A stretch of DNA of 64,000 nucleotides. Source: an uncultured Succinivibrio sp. Lineage in GTDB: Bacteria > Pseudomonadota > Gammaproteobacteria > Enterobacterales > Succinivibrionaceae. Under the pieces are notes generated by a model. The model did no database searches and had not been told where the DNA came from. It saw only the letters and a program-made list of their open reading frames with translations. How positions within the stretch are numbered: the stretch's first letter is position 1; the number at the start of each line of letters is the position of its first letter. Shown piece by piece: positions 30,686 through 40,474 of the stretch. The stretch covers positions 1 through 64,000 of the forward strand of contig CACZXZ010000009.1 of NCBI GenBank assembly GCA_902785325.1, given 5' to 3'. The translations under genes and the position numbers were made by a program.

Positions 30686-31297
30686 TTACTTATTAGAAAT
30701 CTCTTGTAACTTCTTAATAGCTGCATCAATGCCTGAATTTTTGATTACAGGAGATAATTCAGAAATTTTTGCATCTAACATAGAAATATTTTCACCGATT
30801 AAATCAAAAGCTTTCCATTCACCAGTTTTACTATTCTTTCTTAATTTTAAGATTAACTCTAAGTCTTTCTTTCCTTCTTCACGAATTAACATCTTAACGG
30901 AAACTAACTTAGTATTAGCATCAACTTCTTGTACTTTTGCAGGAACGATTTGCTGATTGGTATATTTTGACAATACACTAGCAAAGTTCTCTTGCATGTA
31001 TACAGCAAAAGCCTCTGTAAACTTTTCTCTATCCTCAGGAGAAGTAGTCTTTAATGATGTACCTATTACTTTGTAGGCTGCATACTTTACATCAACATAA
31101 GGCATTAAATCATTATTTATAATGCTTAAAGCTACCTTTTTATCTGCTAATCTATCTTTATTTGCTTTAATATCATCAATTACCTTTGAGGCAACGCTGT
31201 TTGCTAACTCATAAGGATTTACAACATTCTCTGCATTAGCAACACCAAACACCATGGCGGCAACACATAACAAACTTAAAACAATCTTCTTAAACAT
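30686..31297 (-). CDS. mlaC: Periplasmic phospholipid-binding protein MlaC
   Basis: Shuttles phospholipid between the outer-membrane MlaA complex and the inner-membrane MlaFEDB complex. The 203-residue precursor has a signal peptide ending ANA near residue 20. The mature part shows the Tol-Ttg2 family features (RLADKKVALSIINNDLMPYVDVKYAAYKV). The start at 31297 has AAGGA 8 bases upstream; an earlier ATG adds 8 residues and is less likely. Confidence 0.92.
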   Translation of the reverse strand: MFKKIVLSLLCVAAMVFGVANAENVVNPYELANSVASKVIDDIKANKDRLADKKVALSIINNDLMPYVDVKYAAYKVIGTSLKTTSPEDREKFTEAFAVYMQENFASVLSKYTNQQIVPAKVQEVDANTKLVSVKMLIREEGKKDLELILKLRKNSKTGEWKAFDLIGENISMLDAKISELSPVIKNSGIDAAIKKLQEISNK

Positions 31298-31301
31298 CTT
31301 T

Positions 31302-31817
31302 TTATTCCTTATCTTGCTCATCAGCTACTTTCTGATCTTCTTTTTTGTCTTGACTTGAGTTAAACACAAATTTTGAGATTAAATCTTCTAATACTAAAGC
31401 TGAACCAGTATCAGTGAAGTAATCGCCATCTTTGAAATACTCAGATCCCATATCCTCATCATAAAAACCTGGAGTAATACTGATATATTGCTCACCGATA
31501 ATACCAGAAGTCTGGATGGCAGCTTTTGATTCTGAAGAAATCTGATTGTATTGTTGCTCAATGCTTAATTCCACAACTGGAGTTAAACTTTGTTTATCTA
31601 AAGAGATATTGCTTACACGACCAATTAACACACCACCAATGCGTACTGGGGCACGTAAACGTAAAGAGCCAATATTCTCAAATTTAGCGTATAACTTGTA
31701 GGATTGAGTATCACTATCTAATACTAAACCAGCTACTTTAAGTGCTAAAACTACTGAAGCAATAATGCCTAGTAATACGAATAAACCAACTAAAATCTCA
31801 GCTTTTATATACTTCAT
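31302..31817 (-). CDS. mlaD: Phospholipid transport MCE protein MlaD
   Basis: Inner-membrane-anchored MCE protein forming a hexameric ring for lipid passage. One N-terminal membrane segment (residues 7-28) is followed by the MCE domain (YKLYAKFENIGSLRLRAPVRIGGVLIG near 41) and an acidic Lys-rich tail. The 171 residues match the family length. It lies 12 bases downstream of mlaE. Confidence 0.95.
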   Translation of the reverse strand: MKYIKAEILVGLFVLLGIIASVVLALKVAGLVLDSDTQSYKLYAKFENIGSLRLRAPVRIGGVLIGRVSNISLDKQSLTPVVELSIEQQYNQISSESKAAIQTSGIIGEQYISITPGFYDEDMGSEYFKDGDYFTDTGSALVLEDLISKFVFNSSQDKKEDQKVADEQDKE

Positions 31818-31829
31818 TACAAATACCTA

Positions 31830-32603
31830 TTAAAACATTAAAGCGGTTAACACAAAATCTAAACCTAATACAGCTAATGAAGATTGAACCACTGTAGCTG
31901 TGGTTGCTCTACTAATACCTTCAGAAGTAGGTTTACAGTCATATCCATTAAATAAAGCAATCCAAGTGCAAACAAAACCAAAAACTAAAGCTTTTATCAC
32001 CATTGGACCTAAATCCTTTAGTGCATCAACACTTGCTTGCATGCTAGACCAGTAAATACCATCATCTAAGCCTAACCAATCAACACCTACTAATTTGCCA
32101 CCGTAGATACCTACTAAACAAAATAGAATAGATAAAATTGGCATACTTATCATGCCCGCCCAAAATCTTGGGGCGATAACACGCCTTAGCGGATCAACTG
32201 CCATCATTTCCATAGCAGATAACTGCTCTGAAGCCTTTAATTGTCCTATTTCAGCTGTTAAAGCTGAACCTGCTCTACCGGCAAATAACAAGGCAGTAAC
32301 TACTGGTCCTAACTCTCTAATGATAGCTAAAGATACTAAGCTACCTAAAGAGCCTGTAGCCATAAAATCCTTTAGAATGTTAAAACCTTGTAGGCCTAAA
32401 ACCATGCCGATAAATAGACCTGAAACAATAATAATGATTACAGATTGAACACCTACAAAGTAAACTTGACTTATCAATAAAGGAAAAGTCTTTACGATGT
32501 TTGGTATTACAAAAATCGAATGAAAAAAGATCAAGGTAGATCTGCCTAAAGAAGACAATTTAAATAATGAATATCTACCTAATGAACCTAGAAAACTAAG
32601 CAT
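31830..32603 (-). CDS. mlaE: Phospholipid ABC transporter permease MlaE
   Basis: The membrane permease of the MlaFEDB complex. The 257-residue protein has five or six hydrophobic segments with the MlaE signatures [19 protein letters not shown] near 66 and [22 protein letters not shown] near 92 in sequence. Its ATG overlaps the mlaF stop by one base, implying coupled translation. Confidence 0.96.
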   Translation of the reverse strand: MLSFLGSLGRYSLFKLSSLGRSTLIFFHSIFVIPNIVKTFPLLISQVYFVGVQSVIIIIVSGLFIGMVLGLQGFNILKDFMATGSLGSLVSLAIIRELGPVVTALLFAGRAGSALTAEIGQLKASEQLSAMEMMAVDPLRRVIAPRFWAGMISMPILSILFCLVGIYGGKLVGVDWLGLDDGIYWSSMQASVDALKDLGPMVIKALVFGFVCTWIALFNGYDCKPTSEGISRATTATVVQSSLAVLGLDFVLTALMF

Positions 32604-33397
32604 TATAGTTCCTCAATATAATTCTCAGATCCTTTAAGCTTAAAGGCATATGGACCATCAAAATCACCTTGAATAAATTGAATTACTCTAGGATCTTGAC
32701 TATGTATAATCTCACTTGGGGTTCCTTGACCTAATACCTTGCCCTCTGCAAGGATATAAACGTAATGGGCAATCTCTAAGATTTCTTTAACATCGTGAGT
32801 TACCACTACAGAAGTCTTACCTAAAGAAAGATTGATATCTGCTATTAGTTTTACTAAAACGCCTTTAGTAATAGGATCTTGACCTACAAAAGGCTCATCA
32901 TACATAACTAAATCAGGATCTAAAGCAATCGCTCTTGCAAGGGCAGCTCTTCTTGCCATACCACCAGACAACTCTGATGGATATAAATTAGCAGCAGCTC
33001 TCATACCCACAGCTTCAAGATTCATCATTACGATATCAAAGATAAGCTTTTCAGGTAGATCTGTATGCTCTCGAATAGGGAAAGCTACATTATCAAACAC
33101 TGTCATATCAGTGAATAGAGCGCCACTTTGGAACAGCATACTCATTCTTTGACGTAACTTGTATAAAGCATTTCTAGACAAAGAATGTACATTGATACCG
33201 TCAAATTCAATAGTTCCTTTATCAGGGGTTAATTGAGCACCAATTAGGCGAAGAATTGTAGTCTTACCAGTACCTGAAGGACCTAAAATTGCGGTGATCT
33301 TACCCTTTGGAATATCCAAAGTAAGATCCTTATAAATTTGTTTTCTTTGATATGAGAAAGATACATCCTTTACTCTAATCAAATAATTATCAGTCAT
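32603..33397 (-). CDS. mlaF: Phospholipid ABC transporter ATP-binding protein MlaF
   Basis: ATPase that powers Mla lipid transport. The 264-residue protein has Walker [14 protein letters not shown] near 38, signature [16 protein letters not shown] near 144 and Walker [12 protein letters not shown] near 160. The LSGGM variant is typical of MlaF and TtgA-like ATPases. It is the first gene of the mla operon, divergent from kdsC, with the promoter in the 171-base gap. Confidence 0.96.
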   Translation of the reverse strand: MTDNYLIRVKDVSFSYQRKQIYKDLTLDIPKGKITAILGPSGTGKTTILRLIGAQLTPDKGTIEFDGINVHSLSRNALYKLRQRMSMLFQSGALFTDMTVFDNVAFPIREHTDLPEKLIFDIVMMNLEAVGMRAAANLYPSELSGGMARRAALARAIALDPDLVMYDEPFVGQDPITKGVLVKLIADINLSLGKTSVVVTHDVKEILEIAHYVYILAEGKVLGQGTPSEIIHSQDPRVIQFIQGDFDGPYAFKLKGSENYIEEL

Positions 33398-33533
33398 TAC
33401 AAAAATTCCACATGTAGAGTATATACTTCCTATTTTATCAATAATTGTTAAAAAAATTTAGATGCGTTTTCTCAGTTTTTGTTACATGTGTTAACTAAAA
33501 TCTCTTCCCTAAAATAATTAATGGCATAATTGT

Positions 33534-33542
33534 TGCTATAAT
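33534..33542 (+). promoter_or_regulatory. Extended -10 promoter upstream of kdsC
   Basis: TGC followed by a perfect TATAAT, 26 bases before the kdsC ATG. The TGN extension compensates for the lack of a good -35. It would drive the kdsC-lptCAB operon. Confidence 0.6.
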
Positions 33543-33568
33543 AGAAAAAAATTCTCTAGGAGAGCTCA

Positions 33569-34132
33569 ATGCTAAAAATTAACACCTGTTATGGAAAGAT
33601 AGACTCTGATTTATTAACAAGATTATCTAGCATAAAGCTAGTTGCTTTTGACATTGATGGCTCTTTAACTGACGGTGGAATTTACTATGACAACCATGAC
33701 ATTGAATTAAAAGCTTTCAATGTTAAAGATGGTTTTGGTGTAGTAACTTTGATTAAAGAAGGCATCGAATGTGCTGTTATCACAGGAAGAAATGCCAAAT
33801 TAACCGAAAGACGCATGCAAGATCTTAAGGTTTCTCATATTATTCAAGGGGAAGCTGATAAAGGCAAAGCTCTTACAAACCTTTGTCAAAGTTTATCTAT
33901 AGAGCCTGAAGATGCAGTTTGTTTTGGTGATGATCTAAACGACATGCCTATGTTCAGAATTGCAGGCGTAGTTGTTTGCCCTCAGGATGCACATCCATTT
34001 ATTAAAAATCATGCCGATTACATTACCACTTTACCAGGTGGACATGGTGCATTTAGAGAGTTATGCGATTTAATTCTGATTGCAAAAGGTATCATGACAG
34101 CAGACGGTGGATTTGTAGATGAACGTTACTAA
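33569..34132 (+). CDS. kdsC: 3-deoxy-D-manno-octulosonate 8-phosphate phosphatase
   Basis: Produces Kdo for the LPS inner core. The 187-residue HAD-superfamily enzyme has the DxD nucleophile motif VAFDIDGSLTDGG (Asp28, Asp30), AVITGRNAK near 69 and GDDLNDMPMF near 121. The ATG has AGGAG 7 bases upstream. It overlaps lptC by 14 bases. In E. coli kdsD lies just upstream; here it is missing from this location. Confidence 0.95.
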   Translation: MLKINTCYGKIDSDLLTRLSSIKLVAFDIDGSLTDGGIYYDNHDIELKAFNVKDGFGVVTLIKEGIECAVITGRNAKLTERRMQDLKVSHIIQGEADKGKALTNLCQSLSIEPEDAVCFGDDLNDMPMFRIAGVVVCPQDAHPFIKNHADYITTLPGGHGAFRELCDLILIAKGIMTADGGFVDERY

Positions 34133-34688
34133 AAAATCTATATGGCTAGCGTTCATATTTTTAGTTTTATCCCTACTAATTTATATTTACGCAAAATCTT
34201 TAGTACAACCAACAGTGGTAGATAAAAGCTCCTTACCTACTTTCATTGCCACTGATACAGATATGACTATCTATAATTTAGAAGGAAAGATAGATAAAAC
34301 TATGGTGGCAACTAAAACCACCTACTATGATTCAAAGAATAAATATTTCTTTGATAATCCTTTGATTTCTAGATATGTGTATGACAAATCTAATATTAAT
34401 TTGTGGCATTTAAAAGGTAATAAAGGAGATATGGTAGTCAATAAAAACGCTACTATCTTTGGTAATGTCATTCTATATCCAGGTTTTGAAGATGCAACCT
34501 TACAAAAGGTTGAAGCTACAGAATTATTTTACGATTTTAAGGACAATCTTGTTACTTCAGACAAACTAGTAACAATTTATGGAAAAGGTTTCAAAACACA
34601 AGGTACTATCTTTTCAGTAGATCTAAATACCAATGTTATTAAATATAAAGGTCAACCTAATGCAATATTCTACCCAAAAGTTAAGTAA
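34119..34688 (+). CDS. lptC: LPS export protein LptC
   Basis: Bitopic inner-membrane protein that receives LPS from LptB2FG and passes it to LptA. A membrane segment at about residues 7-25 precedes a beta-jellyroll domain (YYDSKNKYFFDNPLISRYVY near 70). 189 residues is typical. Sequence conservation of LptC is low, so position between kdsC and lptA is important evidence. Confidence 0.9.
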   Translation: MNVTKKSIWLAFIFLVLSLLIYIYAKSLVQPTVVDKSSLPTFIATDTDMTIYNLEGKIDKTMVATKTTYYDSKNKYFFDNPLISRYVYDKSNINLWHLKGNKGDMVVNKNATIFGNVILYPGFEDATLQKVEATELFYDFKDNLVTSDKLVTIYGKGFKTQGTIFSVDLNTNVIKYKGQPNAIFYPKVK

Positions 34689-35187
34689 ATTACTTTTAGT
34701 AGGTTTGTTACTTGTTTCTAGTAACGCTTACTCATTAAAAAATGATACAGAACAACCTTTAAATGTAGTTTCTAAAGAACAAGTAGCTGATTTTAATAGT
34801 AATAAAGCAATTTTTTTAGGTAATGTTGTTGCTACTCAAGGTTCTATGGAACTAAAAGCTGATAAAGCAGAATTACTTCGTAATGAACAAGGTGAATTAC
34901 AAGAAGTTATTGCCTATGGTAAACCTGCTACCTTTAAGCAGCTACAAGACAATGGCAAAGTTGTAAATTCACAATCTGCGATTATTCATTATTTACCAGA
35001 GAAGAATTTACTTATACTGATTGGTAGAGCAACCATTTGGCAAGATAACTCTCATGTTAATGGTGAAAAGATTGAATATAACACTGTGACCAAGCAGTTA
35101 AAAGCAACTAATGATAATAGCCAAGGTGGCAGAGTTCAAAGTATATTTATACCTCAAGAATTCCAAAACGATAAAAACAAAAAATAA
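34660..35187 (+). CDS. lptA: LPS export periplasmic bridge protein LptA
   Basis: Forms the periplasmic filament that conveys LPS to the outer membrane. The 175-residue precursor begins MQYSTQKLSK with a signal peptide ending SNAYS near 20, then an OstA-like jellyroll (FNSNKAIFLGNVVATQGSMEL near 40). ATG 34660 is chosen over 34633 because only the former gives a signal peptide of normal length. It overlaps lptC by 29 bases. Confidence 0.92.
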   Translation: MQYSTQKLSKLLLVGLLLVSSNAYSLKNDTEQPLNVVSKEQVADFNSNKAIFLGNVVATQGSMELKADKAELLRNEQGELQEVIAYGKPATFKQLQDNGKVVNSQSAIIHYLPEKNLLILIGRATIWQDNSHVNGEKIEYNTVTKQLKATNDNSQGGRVQSIFIPQEFQNDKNKK

Positions 35188-35227
35188 CTTTGAAAAGAAT
35201 TTAATTACTTTATAAAAGAAAGAAAAC

Positions 35228-35953
35228 ATGAGTGTATTACAAGCTTTCCATTTAAAGAAAACCTATAAAAAAAGAACCGTTGTATCAGATGTCAGCATCA
35301 GTGTAGAAAGTGGTTCAATTGTGGGATTACTAGGTCCTAATGGTGCCGGTAAAACTACTTCCTTCTACATGATAGTTGGTATCGTAAGTTCTGAAGATGG
35401 ACAAGTTCTAATTGATGATAAAGATATCACCTCTCTACCTATGCACGCTCGTGCAAGAGCTGGTCTTGGTTATTTGCCACAGGAAAATTCTATTTTTAGA
35501 AAGTTAACTGTTTATGAAAATTTAATGGGAGTTGTAGAGCTTTTACCAAATCTTTTGAAAAAAGAAAAAGAGCAAATAGTTAACGATCTGCTTGATGAAT
35601 TTAATATTGCAAAACTTAGAAACAATTTAGGTATGTCTTTATCAGGTGGTGAAAGACGAAGAGTTGAAATTGCTCGCGCTCTTGCTGCCTCACCAAAGTT
35701 TATTTTATTAGATGAACCATTTGCTGGTGTTGATCCAATTTCTGTAGGTGAAATTAAAGAAATTATTCTTCATTTACGCAATAGAGGGATCGGTATCTTA
35801 ATTACAGATCATAATGTAAGAGAAACTTTGGATGTTTGTGAAAAGTCATATATAGTTAATGAAGGAAAAATTATTGCTCACGGTACTGCTGAGGAAGTAC
35901 TTCGCAATGATAAAGTTAAATCTGTTTACTTAGGAAAAAACTTTTCTTTATAG
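35228..35953 (+). CDS. lptB: LPS export ABC transporter ATP-binding protein LptB
   Basis: ATPase of the LptB2FG LPS extractor. The 241-residue protein has Walker [14 protein letters not shown] near 37, the LptB-type [18 protein letters not shown] near 72, signature [16 protein letters not shown] near 140 and Walker [14 protein letters not shown] near 160. It precedes rpoN by 12 bases, the order of E. coli. Confidence 0.97.
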   Translation: MSVLQAFHLKKTYKKRTVVSDVSISVESGSIVGLLGPNGAGKTTSFYMIVGIVSSEDGQVLIDDKDITSLPMHARARAGLGYLPQENSIFRKLTVYENLMGVVELLPNLLKKEKEQIVNDLLDEFNIAKLRNNLGMSLSGGERRRVEIARALAASPKFILLDEPFAGVDPISVGEIKEIILHLRNRGIGILITDHNVRETLDVCEKSYIVNEGKIIAHGTAEEVLRNDKVKSVYLGKNFSL

Positions 35954-35965
35954 TAGGTAAATAAA

Positions 35966-37537
35966 ATGGCTGGGTTAAAAAATGTCTTGCAGATACGCGC
36001 AACGCAATCTCAATCTCAAATTTTAACACCACAAATGCAACAAGCCATTAAATTGTTGCAGCTATCCTCCATTGAATTACAACAACAAATCAGACAAACA
36101 GTAGAATCTAATCCAATGCTTGAAATAGATGATTCTTCCCTTTCCTCTATGGAAGAATCTTTAGATGCTATGTCTGATAATGATAATTCTGACAATGATG
36201 ATTATGATCCTTTCGATAATGACAATTTAGATACTGATTTTAGTAATTACGAAGGTCAATCATCAGATCTTAATAATCTTGAGCATGTTGCTACAGCAGA
36301 TCATGAAATTGAAAGTACACAACTTGCTGAAGACAGTAAAACTCAAGATCAACTCTCCGATTCACTATCTAATTTAACCTCAGGTATAAGACAATCAAAA
36401 GGTTTATCTATAGACGATGATAGTGTATACGAGGGTGAAACTACTGAAACTTTACATGATCACTTAACCTGGCAACTAGAATTGTCTCCACTAGAAGGCG
36501 CAGACAAATTCATAGCTCAAATTATCATTGATGCAATTGATGAGTCAGGCTATCTTACTGATACTACAGAAAACATCCTTACAAGTGTTCAAGAAAGCTT
36601 TCCTGAGACCACTCACGAAGATGTATTAGCCATCTTAAAGCTTATTCAACACTACGATCCTTTAGGGGTTGGCTCTAGAAATATTCAAGAATGTTTAAGA
36701 CTTCAATTAGAAAATCTACCAGAAGATACTAAATATAAAAAAGAAGCTTTAACTGTAGTTAATGATCATCTTAACCTATTATCTAATAGAGATTTTAGGT
36801 CACTTTGCCAAAAACTAAGTGTTAAAGAAGATACCTTAAAAGAGATTATTGCGCTAATAACCTCTTTAAATCCAAGACCTGGTAATTACACAGTTTCTAA
36901 AAGAAACGACTTTATAGTTCCTGATGTAGTTGTAGTAAAAGATGCAAACGGTGAATATACAGCAGAGCTAAACCCTACCTCTAATATCATCGTGCGCATA
37001 AATGACAGTTACAGACAACTTGCTAACCAAGCAAGAACCAAAGAAGAAAAAAGCTTCTTTAAAAACAATTTACAAGAGGCAAACTGGTTTATTCAAAGTC
37101 TTGAGAAAAGAAATGAAACTCTGTTAAAAGTAGCTAGATGTATCGTTAAACATCAAAAAGCTTTCATGGAAGAAGGTGCTAGTGCCATGATCCCTATGGT
37201 ACTAAATGATGTAGCTACTGAGATTCAAATGCATGAATCAAGCATCTCAAGAATTACTACTGAAAAGTATATCTATACCCCTAAAGGAACTTTTGAGTTG
37301 AAATATTTCTTCTCCTCAAGTGTAAGTACCGACGATGGTGGTGCAGCCTCCTCTACAGCAATCAAATCTTTAATAAAAGAATACATATCTAATGAAAATA
37401 GACGTAAACCTCTATCTGACAGTAAGATTGCTCAAATGCTAAATGATAAAGGTTTAAATGTAGCTAGAAGAACGGTAGCTAAATACCGTGAAGCTTTAGG
37501 TATTGCGTCTTCATCTCAAAGAAAACAACTTGTATAG
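35966..37537 (+). CDS. rpoN: RNA polymerase sigma-54 factor
   Basis: Alternative sigma factor needing bacterial enhancer-binding ATPases. The 523 residues comprise a Gln-rich region I (SQILTPQMQQAIKLLQLSS near 17), a very acidic Asp/Asn/Ser-rich region II (about 50-120), the core-binding domain (YDPLGVGSRNIQECL near 230) and the C-terminal RpoN box ARRTVAKYREALGI. Region II is longer than in E. coli (477 residues overall). Start has a weak ribosome binding site. Confidence 0.97.
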   Translation: MAGLKNVLQIRATQSQSQILTPQMQQAIKLLQLSSIELQQQIRQTVESNPMLEIDDSSLSSMEESLDAMSDNDNSDNDDYDPFDNDNLDTDFSNYEGQSSDLNNLEHVATADHEIESTQLAEDSKTQDQLSDSLSNLTSGIRQSKGLSIDDDSVYEGETTETLHDHLTWQLELSPLEGADKFIAQIIIDAIDESGYLTDTTENILTSVQESFPETTHEDVLAILKLIQHYDPLGVGSRNIQECLRLQLENLPEDTKYKKEALTVVNDHLNLLSNRDFRSLCQKLSVKEDTLKEIIALITSLNPRPGNYTVSKRNDFIVPDVVVVKDANGEYTAELNPTSNIIVRINDSYRQLANQARTKEEKSFFKNNLQEANWFIQSLEKRNETLLKVARCIVKHQKAFMEEGASAMIPMVLNDVATEIQMHESSISRITTEKYIYTPKGTFELKYFFSSSVSTDDGGAASSTAIKSLIKEYISNENRRKPLSDSKIAQMLNDKGLNVARRTVAKYREALGIASSSQRKQLV

Positions 37538-37748
37538 ATTAACTATCGAAAATTTCAATAAAAATTTTCAATATTGATCAATAATGTGACATATTCCTAT
37601 CATTTACGAAACAATTAATTAAATTATGAATTAATTGTGAACTTACGCCTTTAATTTACGAATATTTCTACTATTATTAGTAATGTAGTTACAAACTTGT
37701 ATTCGCTTAATCAGTACCTGACAAGAAGATCAGGTTAAGGAAGTAAAT

Positions 37749-38033
37749 ATGCAAATTAATATTCATGGCGTAGGCGTTAAGGTAACAGACTCTTTAAGGG
37801 ATTACGTCAACGACAAGTTTAAGCGTCTTGAGCGTAAAGGTGATATCATCACCTCTATATCCGTAACTCTTACTGTTGAAAAGTTATCACAAATTGCTAA
37901 AGCTGATTTAGCTGTTGCTGGTGGTAATCTTCATGCTGAACATGAAGCTGAGAGCATGTATCCTGCAATTGATGGTCTTATCGACAAGGTTGATGGTCAA
38001 TTGGTAAAATATAAAGAAAAGCTAAAGTCATAA
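37749..38033 (+). CDS. hpf: Ribosome hibernation-promoting factor, short form
   Basis: Binds idle ribosomes and favours 100S dimers. The 94-residue protein has the HPF/RaiA fold: INIHGVGVKVTDSLRDYVNDKF near 3 and DLAVAGGNLHAEHEAESMYPAIDGL near 57. A 211-base upstream gap suggests its own promoter. A 6-base hairpin (ACCTGA, TCAGGT) at 37716-37735 sits just before the AAGGA ribosome binding site. Confidence 0.94.
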   Translation: MQINIHGVGVKVTDSLRDYVNDKFKRLERKGDIITSISVTLTVEKLSQIAKADLAVAGGNLHAEHEAESMYPAIDGLIDKVDGQLVKYKEKLKS

Positions 38034-38060
38034 CAGGTTTTCTTTTGTAAGTTAGTAAGA

Positions 38061-38090
38061 ATAGGCCTCATTATGAGGCCTTATTTTTTA
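38061..38090 (+). terminator. Terminator or attenuator after hpf
   Basis: Stem AGGCCTCA and TGAGGCCT with a TTA loop, followed by TATTTTTTA. It lies 28 bases past the hpf stop and ends 14 bases before ptsN, so ptsN may depend on read-through. Confidence 0.78.
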
Positions 38091-38104
38091 TAAGGCATAA
38101 TTAA

Positions 38105-38593
38105 TTGATTGTATTACCAGAAGTTCAAATTTTGTCTCCTCTTTTCTGCTTTAGTAAAAAAAGACTATTTGAAGAGATTGCAAAATATTCATCCTACATC
38201 TTAGAAAAAGATCCTAAAGATATCATTCGCGCTCTAAATGAAAGAGAACAATTAGGTACTACTGTATTCTTTGATGGTATAGCTATGCCACATGCTGTGA
38301 TTGATTCTAAAGTACCAACCTTTTCTATCCTTAGTATTTTAGATAAACCTATCACCTTCAATTCTATCGATGCAGATGAACAATTAATTGATATTGCTTT
38401 TTCCATCTTCATTAACAAAAAAGATGATATTCAAAAGGTTGAGTCTTTATTAAAAAATCTTACAATAGTGTTATCAAATGTTGATTTGCTAAATTCTTTA
38501 AGATTAGCAAAAACTGAAAAACCTAAATTGAATGTTATCTTAAATCAAATTGATTGCTTACTAGAGCAATCAAAATTAGAGCAAGAGTCTTAG
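38105..38593 (+). CDS. ptsN: Nitrogen PTS EIIA protein
   Basis: EIIA-Ntr relays phosphate from PtsP/NPr and regulates potassium and nitrogen responses in E. coli. The 162-residue protein has the phospho-acceptor His63 in GIAMPHAV and the motif ALNEREQLGTT near 43. No ATG is available; TTG 38105 is used, with AAGG 9 bases upstream. It ends 8 bases before rapZ. Confidence 0.92.
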   Translation: MIVLPEVQILSPLFCFSKKRLFEEIAKYSSYILEKDPKDIIRALNEREQLGTTVFFDGIAMPHAVIDSKVPTFSILSILDKPITFNSIDADEQLIDIAFSIFINKKDDIQKVESLLKNLTIVLSNVDLLNSLRLAKTEKPKLNVILNQIDCLLEQSKLEQES

Positions 38594-38601
38594 GCTTACA
38601 T

Positions 38602-39495
38602 ATGTCATCAAGAGTTGATTTGGTTGTAATTTCAGGTAGATCTGGATCGGGAAAAACAGTTGCACTACATGCACTTGAAGATCTTGGATTTTACTGTATT
38701 GATAACTTACCAATTGTTTTTTTAGAAGATCTAATTAAACTTGCCAAGCAGAATTACCCAAAGCTAGCTGTTTCACTAGATGTAAGAAATATGCCTTTAG
38801 GTGATGACTATGAAGAGCTTAATAATATTTATTCAAAAGCAATTCATGATCCTGATATCAACCCTACTATCATCTTCATTGATGCTGATGATCAAGTTTT
38901 AATCAAAAGATATTCTGAGACTAGAAGATTACATCCTTTATCTTTAAAAAACCTCTCCTTAAATGAAGCTATTGCTAAAGAAGCTGAAGTACTAAAGGTA
39001 ATCTCATCTATTGCAGATTTAAGAATAGATACTACTAATTTATCAATCCACGAATTGTGTCAGCAGGTTATAACTTGCGTCCAAGGTAAACCTCATAAAA
39101 AAATCGTTATTATCTTTGAGTCTTTTGGTTACAAAGATGGTATTACCAAAGATGCCGATTTCGTGTTTGACGCAAGATTTTTACCAAATCCTTATTGGGA
39201 TAAAAGTATTCGTCAATACTGTGGCTTAGACGAGCCTATTAAGAAATTCTTTAGTAAATATCCTGAAGTTGAAAATTATATAGATAAGATTGACGATCTT
39301 TTATTTGGAATTTTAAAGGCAATTGAGCAAAGTGATAGAAGTTATCTTACTGTTGCTATAGGTTGTACAGGTGGATATCACCGCTCAGTTTACATAGCCC
39401 AAAGCCTAGCAGATAAATTCCAACAAAGAGGAATTTGCGTTAAAGTAAGACACCGCTCTTTAATTAAGTCACGCCAAAACAGTCAAAAATGCTAG
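38602..39495 (+). CDS. rapZ: RNase adaptor protein RapZ
   Basis: In E. coli RapZ binds the small RNA GlmZ and presents it to RNase E, sensing glucosamine-6-phosphate. The 297-residue protein has Walker A SGRSGSGKTVALHALEDLG near 10 and the C-terminal GCTGGYHRSVYIAQSLAD near 256 of the family. ATG 38602 replaces an upstream in-frame start inside ptsN. The 3' end overlaps the convergent rpoH end by 4 bases. Confidence 0.95.
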   Translation: MSSRVDLVVISGRSGSGKTVALHALEDLGFYCIDNLPIVFLEDLIKLAKQNYPKLAVSLDVRNMPLGDDYEELNNIYSKAIHDPDINPTIIFIDADDQVLIKRYSETRRLHPLSLKNLSLNEAIAKEAEVLKVISSIADLRIDTTNLSIHELCQQVITCVQGKPHKKIVIIFESFGYKDGITKDADFVFDARFLPNPYWDKSIRQYCGLDEPIKKFFSKYPEVENYIDKIDDLLFGILKAIEQSDRSYLTVAIGCTGGYHRSVYIAQSLADKFQQRGICVKVRHRSLIKSRQNSQKC

Positions 39496-40406
39496 TCTTT
39501 TTTGACTTCTAGTTGTTTACTTTCAGTGTTGTTACTTTTGAGAATATACTCTTTAATCTTCTTTAAAGAGGCATTCTCAATTTGTCTTACTCTTTCTACA
39601 GAAATCTTTAATTCTGAAGACAAGTCTTGAAGGGTAGACTTCTCTTCATCTAACCATCTACGTTTGATGATGTATTTAGCTCTCTCATCTAGCATAGCTA
39701 AAGCCTGAGACAGTCTTTCTAGCTCAAAGGTTTTGTAATCTCTATTCTCAAAGGTTTTAGCAAAATTTGAATTCTCATCTTCTAAATAAGAAGCTGGTGC
39801 TAACAATGGTAGTGAAGCATTATCAGAAGTATCTTCAGCGGTTAAATCATAGCCTATATCCTGTCCTGATAATCTAGTTTCCATTTCTGCTACATCATCT
39901 GTGGTTACACCTAAATCATCGGCAACATCTTCTCTTTCTTTTTCAGTAAACCAACCTAAATGCTTCTTATTTTGTCTTAATTTAAAGAATAACTTTCTTT
40001 GGGCTTTAGTAGTAGCAATCTTTACTACACGCCAATTCTTAATGACGTAATCGTGGATCTCAGATTTAATCCAATGGACTGCAAAGGCTGCAAGTCTTGC
40101 ACCTGCATCAGGATTGTAATGCTTAACAGCTTTCATTAATCCAATATTACCTTCTTGAATTAAATCAGCTATTGGTAAACCGTATCCTGAGTAACCTCTT
40201 GCTATACTTACTACTAATCTTAAGTGAGACAACACTAGTTTTCTAGCAGCTTCAATATCACCATAATCCCTTAATCTAATAGCTAAAGATCTCTCATCAT
40301 CTTGTTCGAGCATAGGAACACTGTTGATAGCTTTCATATAGCTATCAATATTTCCAACAGGGGCTAACATTCCCCCTTTGCTTTCTTCAATATTATCTTC
40401 TGCCAT
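39492..40406 (-). CDS. rpoH: Heat-shock sigma factor sigma-32
   Basis: Directs RNA polymerase to heat-shock promoters. The 304-residue protein shows sigma regions: 1.2 (MLEQDDERSLAIRLRDYGD near 32), 2 (PIADLIQEGNIGLMKA near 78), the RpoH box QRKLFFKLRQNKK near 136 and region 4 (SERVRQIENASLKKIK-like end). It is about 20 residues longer than E. coli RpoH, mainly in the C-terminal tail. ftsY lies upstream without ftsE and ftsX between. Confidence 0.97.
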   Translation of the reverse strand: MAEDNIEESKGGMLAPVGNIDSYMKAINSVPMLEQDDERSLAIRLRDYGDIEAARKLVLSHLRLVVSIARGYSGYGLPIADLIQEGNIGLMKAVKHYNPDAGARLAAFAVHWIKSEIHDYVIKNWRVVKIATTKAQRKLFFKLRQNKKHLGWFTEKEREDVADDLGVTTDDVAEMETRLSGQDIGYDLTAEDTSDNASLPLLAPASYLEDENSNFAKTFENRDYKTFELERLSQALAMLDERAKYIIKRRWLDEEKSTLQDLSSELKISVERVRQIENASLKKIKEYILKSNNTESKQLEVKKD

Positions 40407-40474
40407 TTATAACTACAAATTAAGGATAAAGTAAAATTATTATATAGCTTTATCTTAAGCTATATTTGAGATTA

